Below are positions 1-7,234 of a stretch of 9,640 nt of DNA, in pieces. The notes beneath the pieces were generated by a model. That model was not told the origin of the DNA. It searched no databases and was given only the letters and a program-made list of their open reading frames with translations. A program made the translations under genes and the position numbers. Positions within the stretch are counted from its first letter, which is position 1. Every line of letters starts with the position of its first letter. Source of the DNA: DASTBU01 sp035711845 (GTDB lineage Bacteria > Acidobacteriota > Vicinamibacteria > Vicinamibacterales > 2-12-FULL-66-21). The stretch covers positions 1 to 9,640 of the forward strand of contig DASTBU010000138.1 in assembly GCA_035711845.1 (NCBI GenBank). The letters are read 5' to 3'.

Positions 1-176
1 CGCCCCCGCGGAGCAGGGATGAGCCCTGTCGATCGCCGGGTTGCTCACCGACGACCAGTTCATCGTGGTGGGCGTCGAGCCGCCGGTCGAGGGGCGTGCG
101 CCGGTCGTCAGAGGTGGCGGTCGCCGCGCTGCTGGCTATTCGCGGCGGCGGCCTGATCGGGGCGAGAGGCGGCGAC
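1..176. other. 5' edge region, no defensible gene
   Basis: This stretch precedes the first confident gene. In the second + frame it could carry the last codons of an upstream gene, ending ...APAEQG at a TGA at 20-22. After that stop the same frame reads LSIAGLLTDDQFIVVGVE (26-79), which looks protein-like but quickly dissolves into Arg/Gly-rich sequence typical of a wrong frame in GC-rich DNA. A weak 5-bp hairpin (CAGGG at 14-18, CCCTG at 24-28) surrounds the possible stop. Whatever promoter drives the kinase at 177 should lie here or further upstream; no convincing -35/-10 pair is visible. Confidence 0.3.
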
Positions 177-968
177 ATGACGACAGACTCCCGCTCCACT
201 GCGATCGCGGCCATCGAGACGGCCGTCGCCCACCTGGCGGACGCCCTCGACGAGTTGGACCGCATGCCGACCGGCGACAAGGCCACGATTGGCTTCGTCG
301 CCCACGCGCTCAACAACCATCTGTCGGTGGCCGATGCCACGCTCGATCTCCTCGCGCACGCCCTCCGCGACCATCCCGACCCGGAGGTGGCGACGTGGAT
401 CGCCGGGCTGCGCCACCTCGGCAACCTGATGCAGCACACGATGGGGCGGCTCGTGCGCGTCTCTCCGCCCGCCGACTATCCGCTGCGGAACGAGCGCATC
501 GACCTGCCGAAGCTGATGGCGCGCGCGTGCCAGTACTACGCCCCGGCGGCGGCGCGGAAGCGCCTGGCGATCCTCTGCCGCCCCATCGGCGACATTCCGC
601 CGGCCTGGGGCGATCGCGTCGCCCTCGCCGTAGTCGCCGACAACCTGCTCTCGAACGCCGTGAACTGCTCCAGGCCGGACGGCAACATCGTGGTGCAAGT
701 CTTCACCGGCCCGGGCGGCGTCGTCTGCAGCGTCCGCGACAACGGTCCGGGCCTGGACGCGATCCAGCAGGCGCAGTTCATCCAGCGCGGTGCATCCGCT
801 GGTCCGACGGCCACCGCCGGCGACCCGTCGGCGGGCTATGGCCTCTCGCTTGCCAAGGAGCTGATGGACCGGATGGGGGGACAGCTGTGGTTCGAGAGCG
901 CGTCGGGGGACGGCGGCTGCTTCTCGTTCCGCATCCCGTACCCGCCCCCGGATACCGCACCTGGCTAG
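177..968 (+). CDS. Small soluble sensor histidine kinase (HisKA-like + HATPase_c)
   Basis: This is a 263-residue cytoplasmic histidine kinase consisting almost only of the transmitter core: no transmembrane segment and no recognisable sensory domain. A short helical N-terminus (1-38) leads to the H-box-like sequence VAHALNNHLSVA, with His43 as putative phosphoacceptor; the usual H-E/D-L-x-N-P-L pattern has Ala after the His and His48 at the Pro position. The ATP-binding domain shows the N-box NLLSNAV (156-162), G1 as DNGPG (188-192), G2 as GYGLS (220-224) and a final GGCFSFRIP strand. The frame is open upstream to a GTG at 96, but the ATG at 177 is preferred because it follows a GA/GG-rich Shine-Dalgarno-like stretch and the extra 27 residues look non-coding. 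Seventy-three bases separate it from the phosphatase regulator downstream, so that protein's REC domain is the natural candidate partner (inference). Family assignment is secure; function and stimulus are unknown. Confidence 0.85.
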   Translation: MTTDSRSTAIAAIETAVAHLADALDELDRMPTGDKATIGFVAHALNNHLSVADATLDLLAHALRDHPDPEVATWIAGLRHLGNLMQHTMGRLVRVSPPADYPLRNERIDLPKLMARACQYYAPAAARKRLAILCRPIGDIPPAWGDRVALAVVADNLLSNAVNCSRPDGNIVVQVFTGPGGVVCSVRDNGPGLDAIQQAQFIQRGASAGPTATAGDPSAGYGLSLAKELMDRMGGQLWFESASGDGGCFSFRIPYPPPDTAPG

Positions 969-1041
969 CAGACGTCCACCGGCCGCAGGCCGCAGACGCA
1001 CGCACGCGCGCGCGTTCCTGGCTGCCGGCAGGGAGATCGTT
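969..1041. other. Structured intergenic spacer
   Basis: This 73-bp gap contains three ordered elements. A tandem 7-mer GGCCGCA occurs twice at 981-994. A strictly alternating purine-pyrimidine run of 20 nt spans 996-1015, mostly CG/CA steps. A perfect 10-bp palindrome CTGCCGGCAG lies at 1022-1031. The palindrome's right end touches the AGGGAG ribosome-binding site (1030-1035) of the next gene. It may simply be GC-rich spacer, or it may separate expression of the small kinase from the two genes that follow. No -10/-35 promoter is recognisable. Confidence 0.4.
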
Positions 1042-2184
1042 GTGAAAGACCTGTCCGACTGCCGCGTGCTCATCGTCGACGACGTGAAGACGAACGTCGA
1101 CATTCTGGTCGAAGCCCTGCGCCCGGAGTACAAGCTCTCGGTGGCGCTCGGCGGCGAGCAGGCGCTCAGCGCCATCGATCGGCACCCGCCCGACCTCGTC
1201 TTGCTCGACATCGTCATGCCCGATCTCGACGGTTACGAGATCTGCCGGCGGCTGCGCGCGGCGGAGGCCACGCGCGAGCTCCCGATCATGTTTCTCAGCT
1301 CGCTGGAGGACGTGAAAGACAAGGCCCAGGGATTCGAGGTGGGCGCCAACGACTACCTGACGAAGCCGTTCGAGATCCTCGAAGTGAAGGCTCGCGTGCG
1401 GTCGCTGCTGAAGGCGAAAGCCTATGCGGACGCGGTGCGGGCCGCGGCGGAGCGGGACCTCCGGATCGCGCGCGAGATTCAGACCGGCCTCCTGCCGGCC
1501 GACATCCCGGCGCAGATTGCGGGGATGGGACTCGAAGTGGATGCCCGGCTCGAGCCGGCGCAGCATGTCGGAGGCGATCTGTTCGAAGTCCGCCGCCTGG
1601 CCGACGGCCGTCTCCTGGTCGCGGTCGGCGACGTGTCGGGCAAGGGCATCCCCGCCGCGCTGTTCATGGCCGTGACCATGACCATCCTGCGCAGCATGGC
1701 GCGGCAGGGGCACCCGCCCGAGGACATCCTGCGGCAGTTGAACGAAGAGCTGCTGGAACAGAACCCGCGCGGCATGTTCGTCACGCTGCAGTTGCTCGTC
1801 TTCGACCCGGTGCATCGCCGTGTCACGTGCGCCAGCGCCGGACATCACGGCGCGGCCCGCATCACGCCCGGCCAGGCGCCGCGGCTGGTCTTCGCGTCGT
1901 CGGGACGGGTGCTCGGCCTCCTGCCTGCCGGCGGATTCGCCAGCGAGACGCTCGCGATAGAGGCCGGGGACACCTTTGTGCTCTTTACCGACGGCGTGAG
2001 CGAAGCCTTCGGGCCGGCCGACGAGCTGTTCGGAGAGGACCGGCTGTTGGCGCGCCTCGAGGCGGCGTCCGGCGCGAGCGCCCGCGAGACGACAGCCGGC
2101 GTGCTCGAAGCGGTGCGGGCCCATGCGGCAGGAACGAAGCAGTCAGACGACATCACCATCGTGACCGTGCGCTGCGCCGGATGA
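1042..2184 (+). CDS. Response regulator with PP2C/SpoIIE (RsbU-like) serine phosphatase output
   Basis: This 380-residue protein joins a receiver domain to a PPM/SpoIIE-type metal-dependent Ser/Thr phosphatase. The receiver (about 7-125) has the acidic pair Asp13-Asp14, phosphoacceptor Asp56 in LLDIVMPDLDG, Ser86 and Lys108 in the TKPF motif, so it should accept phosphate. A helical linker (about 130-155) carries the REIQTGLLP sequence typical of RsbU/SpoIIE proteins. The phosphatase has metal-site motifs GGDLF (177-181, Asp179), GDVSGKG (196-202, Asp197), LFTDGVSEA (314-322, Asp317) and SDDIT (Asp369-Asp370), all intact. The family usually dephosphorylates STAS anti-anti-sigma factors in partner switching; here receiver phosphorylation probably gates that activity (inference). 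The start is GTG, chosen because AGGGAG (1030-1035) sits 6 nt upstream and the REC fold begins at once. Unlike Pseudomonas HsbR-type regulators it has no C-terminal RsbW-like kinase domain. The hybrid kinase follows 18 bp downstream. Confidence 0.95.
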   Translation: MKDLSDCRVLIVDDVKTNVDILVEALRPEYKLSVALGGEQALSAIDRHPPDLVLLDIVMPDLDGYEICRRLRAAEATRELPIMFLSSLEDVKDKAQGFEVGANDYLTKPFEILEVKARVRSLLKAKAYADAVRAAAERDLRIAREIQTGLLPADIPAQIAGMGLEVDARLEPAQHVGGDLFEVRRLADGRLLVAVGDVSGKGIPAALFMAVTMTILRSMARQGHPPEDILRQLNEELLEQNPRGMFVTLQLLVFDPVHRRVTCASAGHHGAARITPGQAPRLVFASSGRVLGLLPAGGFASETLAIEAGDTFVLFTDGVSEAFGPADELFGEDRLLARLEAASGASARETTAGVLEAVRAHAAGTKQSDDITIVTVRCAG

Positions 2185-2190
2185 GCGGCC

Positions 2191-2195
2191 AGGAG
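2191..2195 (+). promoter_or_regulatory. Ribosome-binding site of the hybrid kinase
   Basis: AGGAG lies 7 nt before the ATG at 2203, in the 18-bp gap after the phosphatase stop. It fixes the kinase start and supports translation from a shared transcript. Confidence 0.8.
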
Positions 2196-2202
2196 TGATC
2201 GG

Positions 2203-5200
2203 ATGACCATTGCGTCACGCCTGTTCGTGCTCGTGACCGTGCCGCTCGCCGCGCTCGTCGGCCTGGGCGTGTTCACCGGCCTGCAGCTCGCGAGGATCGA
2301 GCAGCGCAGCCGCTTCGTCTCGGAATCGCGCATCGCGGCGCTCGCGACGCTGGGGAACCTGTCGCGGGCGTTCGCCGAGGTGCGGGTGAACGTCCGCAGC
2401 CACCTGCTGGCGACCACCGACCAGCAGCGCGCCGCCGCGCGCGCCCGCTTCGACGAGGACGAGCGCGAAGTCGACCGGCTGCTGCAGACCTACGCCGATC
2501 ATTACGTCCTCGGCGCTCGCGACAGGCGCCTGCTCGACGACTACCGCGCCCTCAGCCGCGAGTACACCGTCGGCGCCAGGCAGGTGATGTCGCTCGCCGA
2601 TGCCGGGCGCAGCGCCGATGCCGTCTCCCACTTCGACGCCACCATCAGTGCGGTCGGCGTGCGGCTCAGCGGCGTGTCGAACGAGTGGATCGCACACGAT
2701 CAGGAGGCGGCAGCGGCCGCCGGGGACGCATCGATCGCGTCGATCGAACGGTTCGGCCGCAATCTCCTGATCGCCGCCGTCGCGACGCTGCTGCTGACCG
2801 GCGTCCTCGGCCTCCTCACGGTGCGGCGCATCGTGAATCCGATCCGCGGGCTGGAAGCCTCCGTGAACGCCATCGCGGCCGGCGACTACGCGAAGGCCGT
2901 GCCGTTCGCCGACGCCACCGACGAGACCGGCAGCCTCGCGCGATCAATCGACGTGCTCAAAACCGGTGCCGCGCTGATCTACGAGCAACGCTGGGTCAAG
3001 TCGCACGTCTCGACGCTCACTGGCGAGCTGCAGCACGCACCCTCGCTCGCGGAATTCGGTCAGCGACTGCTCTCCAGCCTGCTGCCCATCCTCGGCGGCG
3101 GCGTGGGATCGTTCTACGTCCTCAGCGAGGGACGGCGTGAGCTGGTACGGGTGGCAGGATACGGCCTCGCGGCCGACACCCCTGTGGATGCGATCCGGCT
3201 GGGAGACGGTCTGGTCGGCCAGTGTGCGCAGGAGCACCGGGCACTCTCCCTTACGAACCTCCCGCCGGACTACCTCCGCGTGGAGTCGAGCCTCGGCCGG
3301 GCGGCGCCGAGCCGGACGATGGCGCTGCCCGCGATTTCGAAGGATGCACTGCTCGGCGTGCTCGAGGTGGCGACCTTCCAGACGTTCGCCGCGCGCGAGC
3401 AGGCGCTGCTGGACGAGCTGCTGCCGCTGCTCGGGATGAGCCTGGACATCCTGCAGCGCAACCTTCGGACCCAGGAGCTGCTCGATCGGACCCGCGAGCA
3501 GGCGCAACAGCTGGAACAGCAGACCGACGAGCTGCAACGCTCCGAACGGCTCCTGCGCGCACAGACCGACGAACTGCTGGCCCACCAGGAGGAGCTTCAG
3601 CAGCAGCGCGCGCGCCTCGAAACGAGCGAGGCAGAGCTGCGCGGCCGGGGCGAACAGCTTCAGCGCACGAACTTCCAGGCCGACACGGCGCTCGAGTTGA
3701 CGAAGGCCGGCTACTGGCACGTGCCGCTCGACGGGTCCGGCTGGTACAACTCGTCGGAGCGGGCCGCCGGCATCTTCGGCGACATCCCGAACCCCGACTA
3801 CCGCTACCGCGTTGACGAGTGGGCGGAACACGTCCGTGAGGGCGACGAAGAGGCGTGGCGGACGACGATGGACAACTTCACCGCCGCCGTGGAAGGCCGG
3901 ATCCCCGCCTACAGCACCGTCTACGCCTACAAGCGACCGGTCGACGGGTGCGTCGTGTGGATCCGCGCCCTCGGCAAGGTCGTCAAGGACGCGGCGGGCA
4001 GACCTGCCGACATGTACGGCGTGACGCAGGACATCACCGACTTCAAGCGGCTGCAGATGGAACTCATGGACGCCAAGGAGAAGGCCGAGGAAGCGACCGC
4101 GATGAAGTCGATGTTCCTCGCCAACATGAGCCACGAGATCCGCACGCCGATGAATGCGATCATCGGCCTGTCGCATCTCGCGCTGAAGACGCCGCTCTCG
4201 CCAAGGCAGCGCGACTACGTCGCCAAGATCCACAACGCCGGCACGTCCCTGCTCACCGTCATCAACGATATCCTCGATTTCTCGAAGATCGAGGCCGGCC
4301 GGCTCGACGTCGAGACGATCGACTTCGACCTGGACGACGTTATCGCGTCGGTGACGATGCTGACGGCGCAGAAGGCGCACGAGAAGGGGCTCGAGTTCCT
4401 CGCCCAGGTCCCGGCCGACGTCCCGCCGCGGCTCCTCGGCGACCCACTCCGCCTCGGGCAGATCCTGACGAACCTGGTCAACAACGCGGTCAAGTTCACC
4501 GAGCGCGGCGAGATCAGCCTGACGGTCCAGCTCCTCGAGCGGGCCGACGATCGCGTGCGGCTGAGGTTCTCCGTGCGCGACACCGGCGTTGGCATGACGC
4601 AGGATCAGGCGGCCAGGCTGTTCCAGCCGTTCACGCAGGCCGACATGTCCACGACACGGAAGCATGGCGGCACCGGTCTGGGCCTCACGATCAGCCGCCG
4701 CCTCGTCGAATTGATGGGCGGAGAGATCTGGCTCGAGAGCCAGCCGGGCGCGGGCACGACGTTTCAATTCACGGTGTCGCTCGGCGTCGCACCGGCGGTG
4801 AAGCGCGTGGTGCCGGAGCGGCTCGATCGCCTTCGGGCGCTGGTGGTGGACGACAATCCGACCGCGCGCGAGATCCTCCAGGAGTCGCTGGGCGCCGTTG
4901 CCCGCACGGTGGACGCGGTCGCCTCCGGAAAGGAGGCGATCGCCGCCATCCGTCAGCAGGATCCGATCGATCCGTATGACGTCGTCTTCATGGACTGGCG
5001 CATGCCCGGCATGGACGGCCTCGAGGCGAGCCGCCACATCAAGAGCGACGAGACGCTGGCGCATACGCCCGCCATCGTCCTCGTCACCGCCTTCGGGCGT
5101 GACGAGGTGCGCGAGGAAGCGGAACGCCTGCAGCTCGACGGCTTCCTCGTCAAGCCGGTCACCAAGTCGATGCTCGTCGATACGCTGGTGACCGTATTCG

Positions 5201-6300
5201 TCGAGGCGGGCGACCAGGTCGAGGCGCTCCAGGACCGGGCGGAACCCCGGCGGCTCCACGGCGCGCGCATCCTCCTGACCGAGGACAACGAGATCAACCA
5301 GCAGATCGCGATCGAGCTCCTCGAAGAGGCGGGGGCCGTCGTCGAGGTCGCGAACCACGGCCGCGAGGCGGTCGAGCGGCTGACCGCCGGCGCGGGGAGT
5401 CCGCGCATCGACCTCGTGCTGATGGACCTGCAGATGCCGGAGATGGACGGCTTCCAGGCAACGGCGAGGATCCGCGCCGATCCGCGCTTCGGCGCGCTGC
5501 CGATAGTCGCCATGACCGCGCACGCCACGACCGAAGAGCGCCAGCGCTGCCTCGCCGCCGGCATGAACGATCACATTTCGAAGCCGATCGATCCCGACCA
5601 GCTGATCGCGACCGTCTCGCGGTTCTACGCCGCGGCCGCGCCTGGCGCTCCAACGGACCGACCCGCGCATGAGGACGAGAGGCTGCCGCATATCGAGGAG
5701 CTCGACGTGCCGGCCGGGCTGGCTCGCGTGGGCGGGAAACTCCGGCTCTATCGGTCGCTCCTTCGCCAGTTCGTCGAGCAGCAGGGCGACGCGGTCGCCG
5801 GGATCGCGCGAGCGCTGGCCCGGCACGATCGCGCCCTCGCCCGGCGCATCGCGCATTCGCTCAGGGGGGTGGCGGGGAATCTCGGGGCCACACGGGTGCA
5901 GTCGGCCGCGGCACGGCTCGAGGCTGCCATCCACGATGACGAGCCGGTCGCCGCGATCGATGCCGCTACTGCTGCCGTGTCGGAGGCGCTGCTGCCGCTC
6001 CTCGCGCGCGTGCGCGCGGTGACCGAGACGGTAGAGGTCCAGACGACGCCACGGGGTGCACCCGCGCCCGCACCCGTCGATCCGGCGCAGGCACGCGAGG
6101 CGGCCGCGCGGCTCGCGCAGCTGCTGTCGGACTTCGACCCGGCGGCCTCCGAATTCCTCGCGGCCAACGAGGCGGCCCTGCGTTCCTTCTTCGAGGCGGA
6201 TGCATGGCCGCGGTTCGAGGCGCTCGTCCAGGGTTATGCGTTCGACGAGGCACGTGCACAGCTCGAACTCGCACGACGGAAGGTCGCTACTCCTTCTTGA
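2203..6300 (+). CDS. Membrane-bound hybrid histidine kinase: HAMP-GAF-PAS-HisKA-HATPase-REC-REC-HPt
   Basis: This 1365-residue multistep phosphorelay kinase has all modules in one chain. TM1 is about 7-28. An extracytoplasmic helical domain (about 30-186, like four-helix-bundle chemoreceptor sensors) is followed by TM2 (about 187-207) and HAMP (about 208-262). GAF spans about 283-415, a Gln/Glu-rich coiled coil about 418-493 and a PAS/PAC domain about 495-620. HisKA has NMSHEIRTPMNAI with phosphoacceptor His644. The ATPase shows NLVNNAVKF (757-765), DTGVG (793-797) and GGTGLGL (822-828). REC1 has Asp883-Asp884, Asp931 and Lys984; REC2 has Glu1027-Asp1028, Asp1075 and Lys1127. HPt has His1218 in AHSLRGVAGNLGA. 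A helical tail (about 1300-1365), common after HPt in such kinases, ends the protein. All catalytic residues are present, so the relay looks functional. The HPt could pass phosphate to the REC of the phosphatase encoded just upstream (inference). The architecture resembles BarA/TorS-class kinases with an extra REC; ligand unknown. Confidence 0.96.
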   Translation: MTIASRLFVLVTVPLAALVGLGVFTGLQLARIEQRSRFVSESRIAALATLGNLSRAFAEVRVNVRSHLLATTDQQRAAARARFDEDEREVDRLLQTYADHYVLGARDRRLLDDYRALSREYTVGARQVMSLADAGRSADAVSHFDATISAVGVRLSGVSNEWIAHDQEAAAAAGDASIASIERFGRNLLIAAVATLLLTGVLGLLTVRRIVNPIRGLEASVNAIAAGDYAKAVPFADATDETGSLARSIDVLKTGAALIYEQRWVKSHVSTLTGELQHAPSLAEFGQRLLSSLLPILGGGVGSFYVLSEGRRELVRVAGYGLAADTPVDAIRLGDGLVGQCAQEHRALSLTNLPPDYLRVESSLGRAAPSRTMALPAISKDALLGVLEVATFQTFAAREQALLDELLPLLGMSLDILQRNLRTQELLDRTREQAQQLEQQTDELQRSERLLRAQTDELLAHQEELQQQRARLETSEAELRGRGEQLQRTNFQADTALELTKAGYWHVPLDGSGWYNSSERAAGIFGDIPNPDYRYRVDEWAEHVREGDEEAWRTTMDNFTAAVEGRIPAYSTVYAYKRPVDGCVVWIRALGKVVKDAAGRPADMYGVTQDITDFKRLQMELMDAKEKAEEATAMKSMFLANMSHEIRTPMNAIIGLSHLALKTPLSPRQRDYVAKIHNAGTSLLTVINDILDFSKIEAGRLDVETIDFDLDDVIASVTMLTAQKAHEKGLEFLAQVPADVPPRLLGDPLRLGQILTNLVNNAVKFTERGEISLTVQLLERADDRVRLRFSVRDTGVGMTQDQAARLFQPFTQADMSTTRKHGGTGLGLTISRRLVELMGGEIWLESQPGAGTTFQFTVSLGVAPAVKRVVPERLDRLRALVVDDNPTAREILQESLGAVARTVDAVASGKEAIAAIRQQDPIDPYDVVFMDWRMPGMDGLEASRHIKSDETLAHTPAIVLVTAFGRDEVREEAERLQLDGFLVKPVTKSMLVDTLVTVFVEAGDQVEALQDRAEPRRLHGARILLTEDNEINQQIAIELLEEAGAVVEVANHGREAVERLTAGAGSPRIDLVLMDLQMPEMDGFQATARIRADPRFGALPIVAMTAHATTEERQRCLAAGMNDHISKPIDPDQLIATVSRFYAAAAPGAPTDRPAHEDERLPHIEELDVPAGLARVGGKLRLYRSLLRQFVEQQGDAVAGIARALARHDRALARRIAHSLRGVAGNLGATRVQSAAARLEAAIHDDEPVAAIDAATAAVSEALLPLLARVRAVTETVEVQTTPRGAPAPAPVDPAQAREAAARLAQLLSDFDPAASEFLAANEAALRSFFEADAWPRFEALVQGYAFDEARAQLELARRKVATPS

Positions 6301-6534
6301 ACGCTTCCTGGACCTGCTTCCGGATGCCGCCGTAGTTCCTCGAGGGCGTGGTGGCGTCCCCCGATCCTGCAGCGGTGCGGGACGAACGCAATGCCGCTGT
6401 TGGGCTCGGCGCACGGATCTGGGCCGGATTCACCGGACAGTCCCAGCTATGTCGCCATCGCTCCACCGCAGATCGCTCTCGTCAACCGCGCTGTCGGTGT
6501 GTGATCGTCGGTCCGCCCGATCGCGCCGGCGGAC
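6301..6534. other. Convergent intergenic region
   Basis: These 234 bases separate the kinase stop from the stop of the minus-strand DUF2780 gene. The only clear structure is the hairpin at its right end. On the minus strand a short open frame crosses most of it (6466 down to 6287) and ends in a protein-like tail; this is described as a separate observation and is not called as a gene. No RNA gene is visible. Confidence 0.6.
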
Positions 6535-6535
6535 C
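6510..6535. terminator. GC-rich hairpin at the end of the DUF2780 gene
   Basis: GGTCCGCC (6510-6517) and GGCGGACC (6528-6535) form a perfect 8-bp stem around a 10-nt loop. The right arm overlaps the first sequenced base of the minus-strand stop codon (6537-6535). No U-run follows on either strand, so it is not a textbook intrinsic terminator. The position between two convergent genes suggests transcription termination or 3'-end protection. Confidence 0.45.
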
Positions 6536-7062
6536 TACTTGAGTGCACCCGCCAGCAGCTTGCCGACGTCGGCGCCGCCGGACTTCGTTACGAATGACGT
6601 CAGCACCGGGACGGCCTTGCCGACGAGGTCCGGCTTGAGTCCAAGCTTCGAGAAGGCCGACGTGGCGTTCGCCAGCCCGCCCGCCGCGGATCCAGCCGTG
6701 CCGGCAACCTGCGCCGCCGCGCCAGCGAGGCCACCAGACGCCGCACCGGCACCAGGGGCCGCGGCAAGGAGCGCGTTCATGCCGGGAACCGCCTTGGCGA
6801 CCTGTGCGAACTCGTCTGCCTTCAGGCGCGATTTCGCGACCCCGAACAGCGCACCGGCCGCCCCGGCCGCCTGCTCGGGCGTGCCGCCGATCTCCTTCGA
6901 GAGTGCGTTCACCAGTTCCGGACTCGCTTTCACGGCGGCTGTCGCTGCGTCTTTGGCGGCTTTGGCCTGATCGGCCGCGGCTTGCTGAGCGGTGATCCCC
7001 TCGCCACTCGAGAGCACAAGCGACGCGACACAGATCCTTCCCAGGACTCGCTGCCAAGTCAT
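6535..7062 (-). CDS. Exported DUF2780 (VcgC/VcgE-family) protein
   Basis: This 175-residue protein begins with a Sec-type signal peptide: Arg5 and Arg9, hydrophobic 10-18, possible cleavage near Ala25. There is no lipobox, so a soluble periplasmic or secreted protein is expected. The mature part follows the DUF2780 pattern. First comes a helical segment LVNALSKEIGGTPEQAAG (50-67), then GALFGVAKSRL and FAQVAKAVPGMNALL (85-99). A low-complexity Ala/Gly tract (100-133) precedes FSKLGLKPDLVGKAVPVL (137-154) and a C-terminal VGKLLAGALK. The biochemical role of the family is not established. The ATG at 7062 is chosen because GAGGAGG (7074-7068) lies 5 nt upstream and the signal peptide starts there; the frame stays open further upstream but that extension looks non-coding. 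It is monocistronic, convergent with the kinase and divergent from the HEAT/propeller gene. Confidence 0.85.
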   Translation of the reverse strand: MTWQRVLGRICVASLVLSSGEGITAQQAAADQAKAAKDAATAAVKASPELVNALSKEIGGTPEQAAGAAGALFGVAKSRLKADEFAQVAKAVPGMNALLAAAPGAGAASGGLAGAAAQVAGTAGSAAGGLANATSAFSKLGLKPDLVGKAVPVLTSFVTKSGGADVGKLLAGALK

Positions 7063-7067
7063 ATCAG

Positions 7068-7074
7068 CCTCCTC
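7068..7074 (-). promoter_or_regulatory. Strong ribosome-binding site of the DUF2780 gene
   Basis: On the minus strand GAGGAGG precedes the ATG at 7062 by 5 nt. It decides the start codon in a frame that otherwise stays open far upstream. Confidence 0.8.
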
Positions 7075-7211
7075 ATCAGCGAAATTCAGGTGACGAACAG
7101 CCGGGCACACGGTACGTCGGGGGCGCTCCGGCATGCCGTTGCCCCTCTCGCGTGCGGCTCCCCGCAAACCGCAGGAAACCCGATGCGGCCCACGAACCAG
7201 GAGGAAGATCA

Positions 7212-7224
7212 GCACGTAACGTGC
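7212..7224. repeat. 13-bp palindrome (possible operator)
   Basis: GCACGTAACGTGC consists of perfect 6-bp arms GCACGT/ACGTGC around a single central A. Placed between two divergent genes and only 10 bp from a second inverted repeat, it has the form of a dimeric regulator site. No regulator is known for it. Confidence 0.4.
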
Positions 7225-7234
7225 CGAGCTATCC

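Noticed and set aside
41..1045. Plus-strand frame overlapping the small kinase
   Set aside because: It is an Arg/Pro/Gly-rich shifted reading of the kinase gene without domain content.
108..2124. Long minus-strand open frames opposite the small kinase and the phosphatase (108-1217 and 778-2124)
   Set aside because: Composition is Arg/Gly/Val-rich with no recognisable motifs, and the plus-strand frames hold complete catalytic signatures.
3445..3690. Gln/Glu-rich low-complexity stretch considered as a repeat element
   Set aside because: It is the coiled coil linking GAF and PAS within the hybrid kinase, a normal feature of such proteins.
2944..6414. A 1156-codon open frame on the minus strand opposite the hybrid kinase
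   Set aside because: It is Arg/His/Leu-rich with no domain and mirrors the strongly conserved kinase codons on the other strand; a typical antisense shadow in GC-rich DNA.
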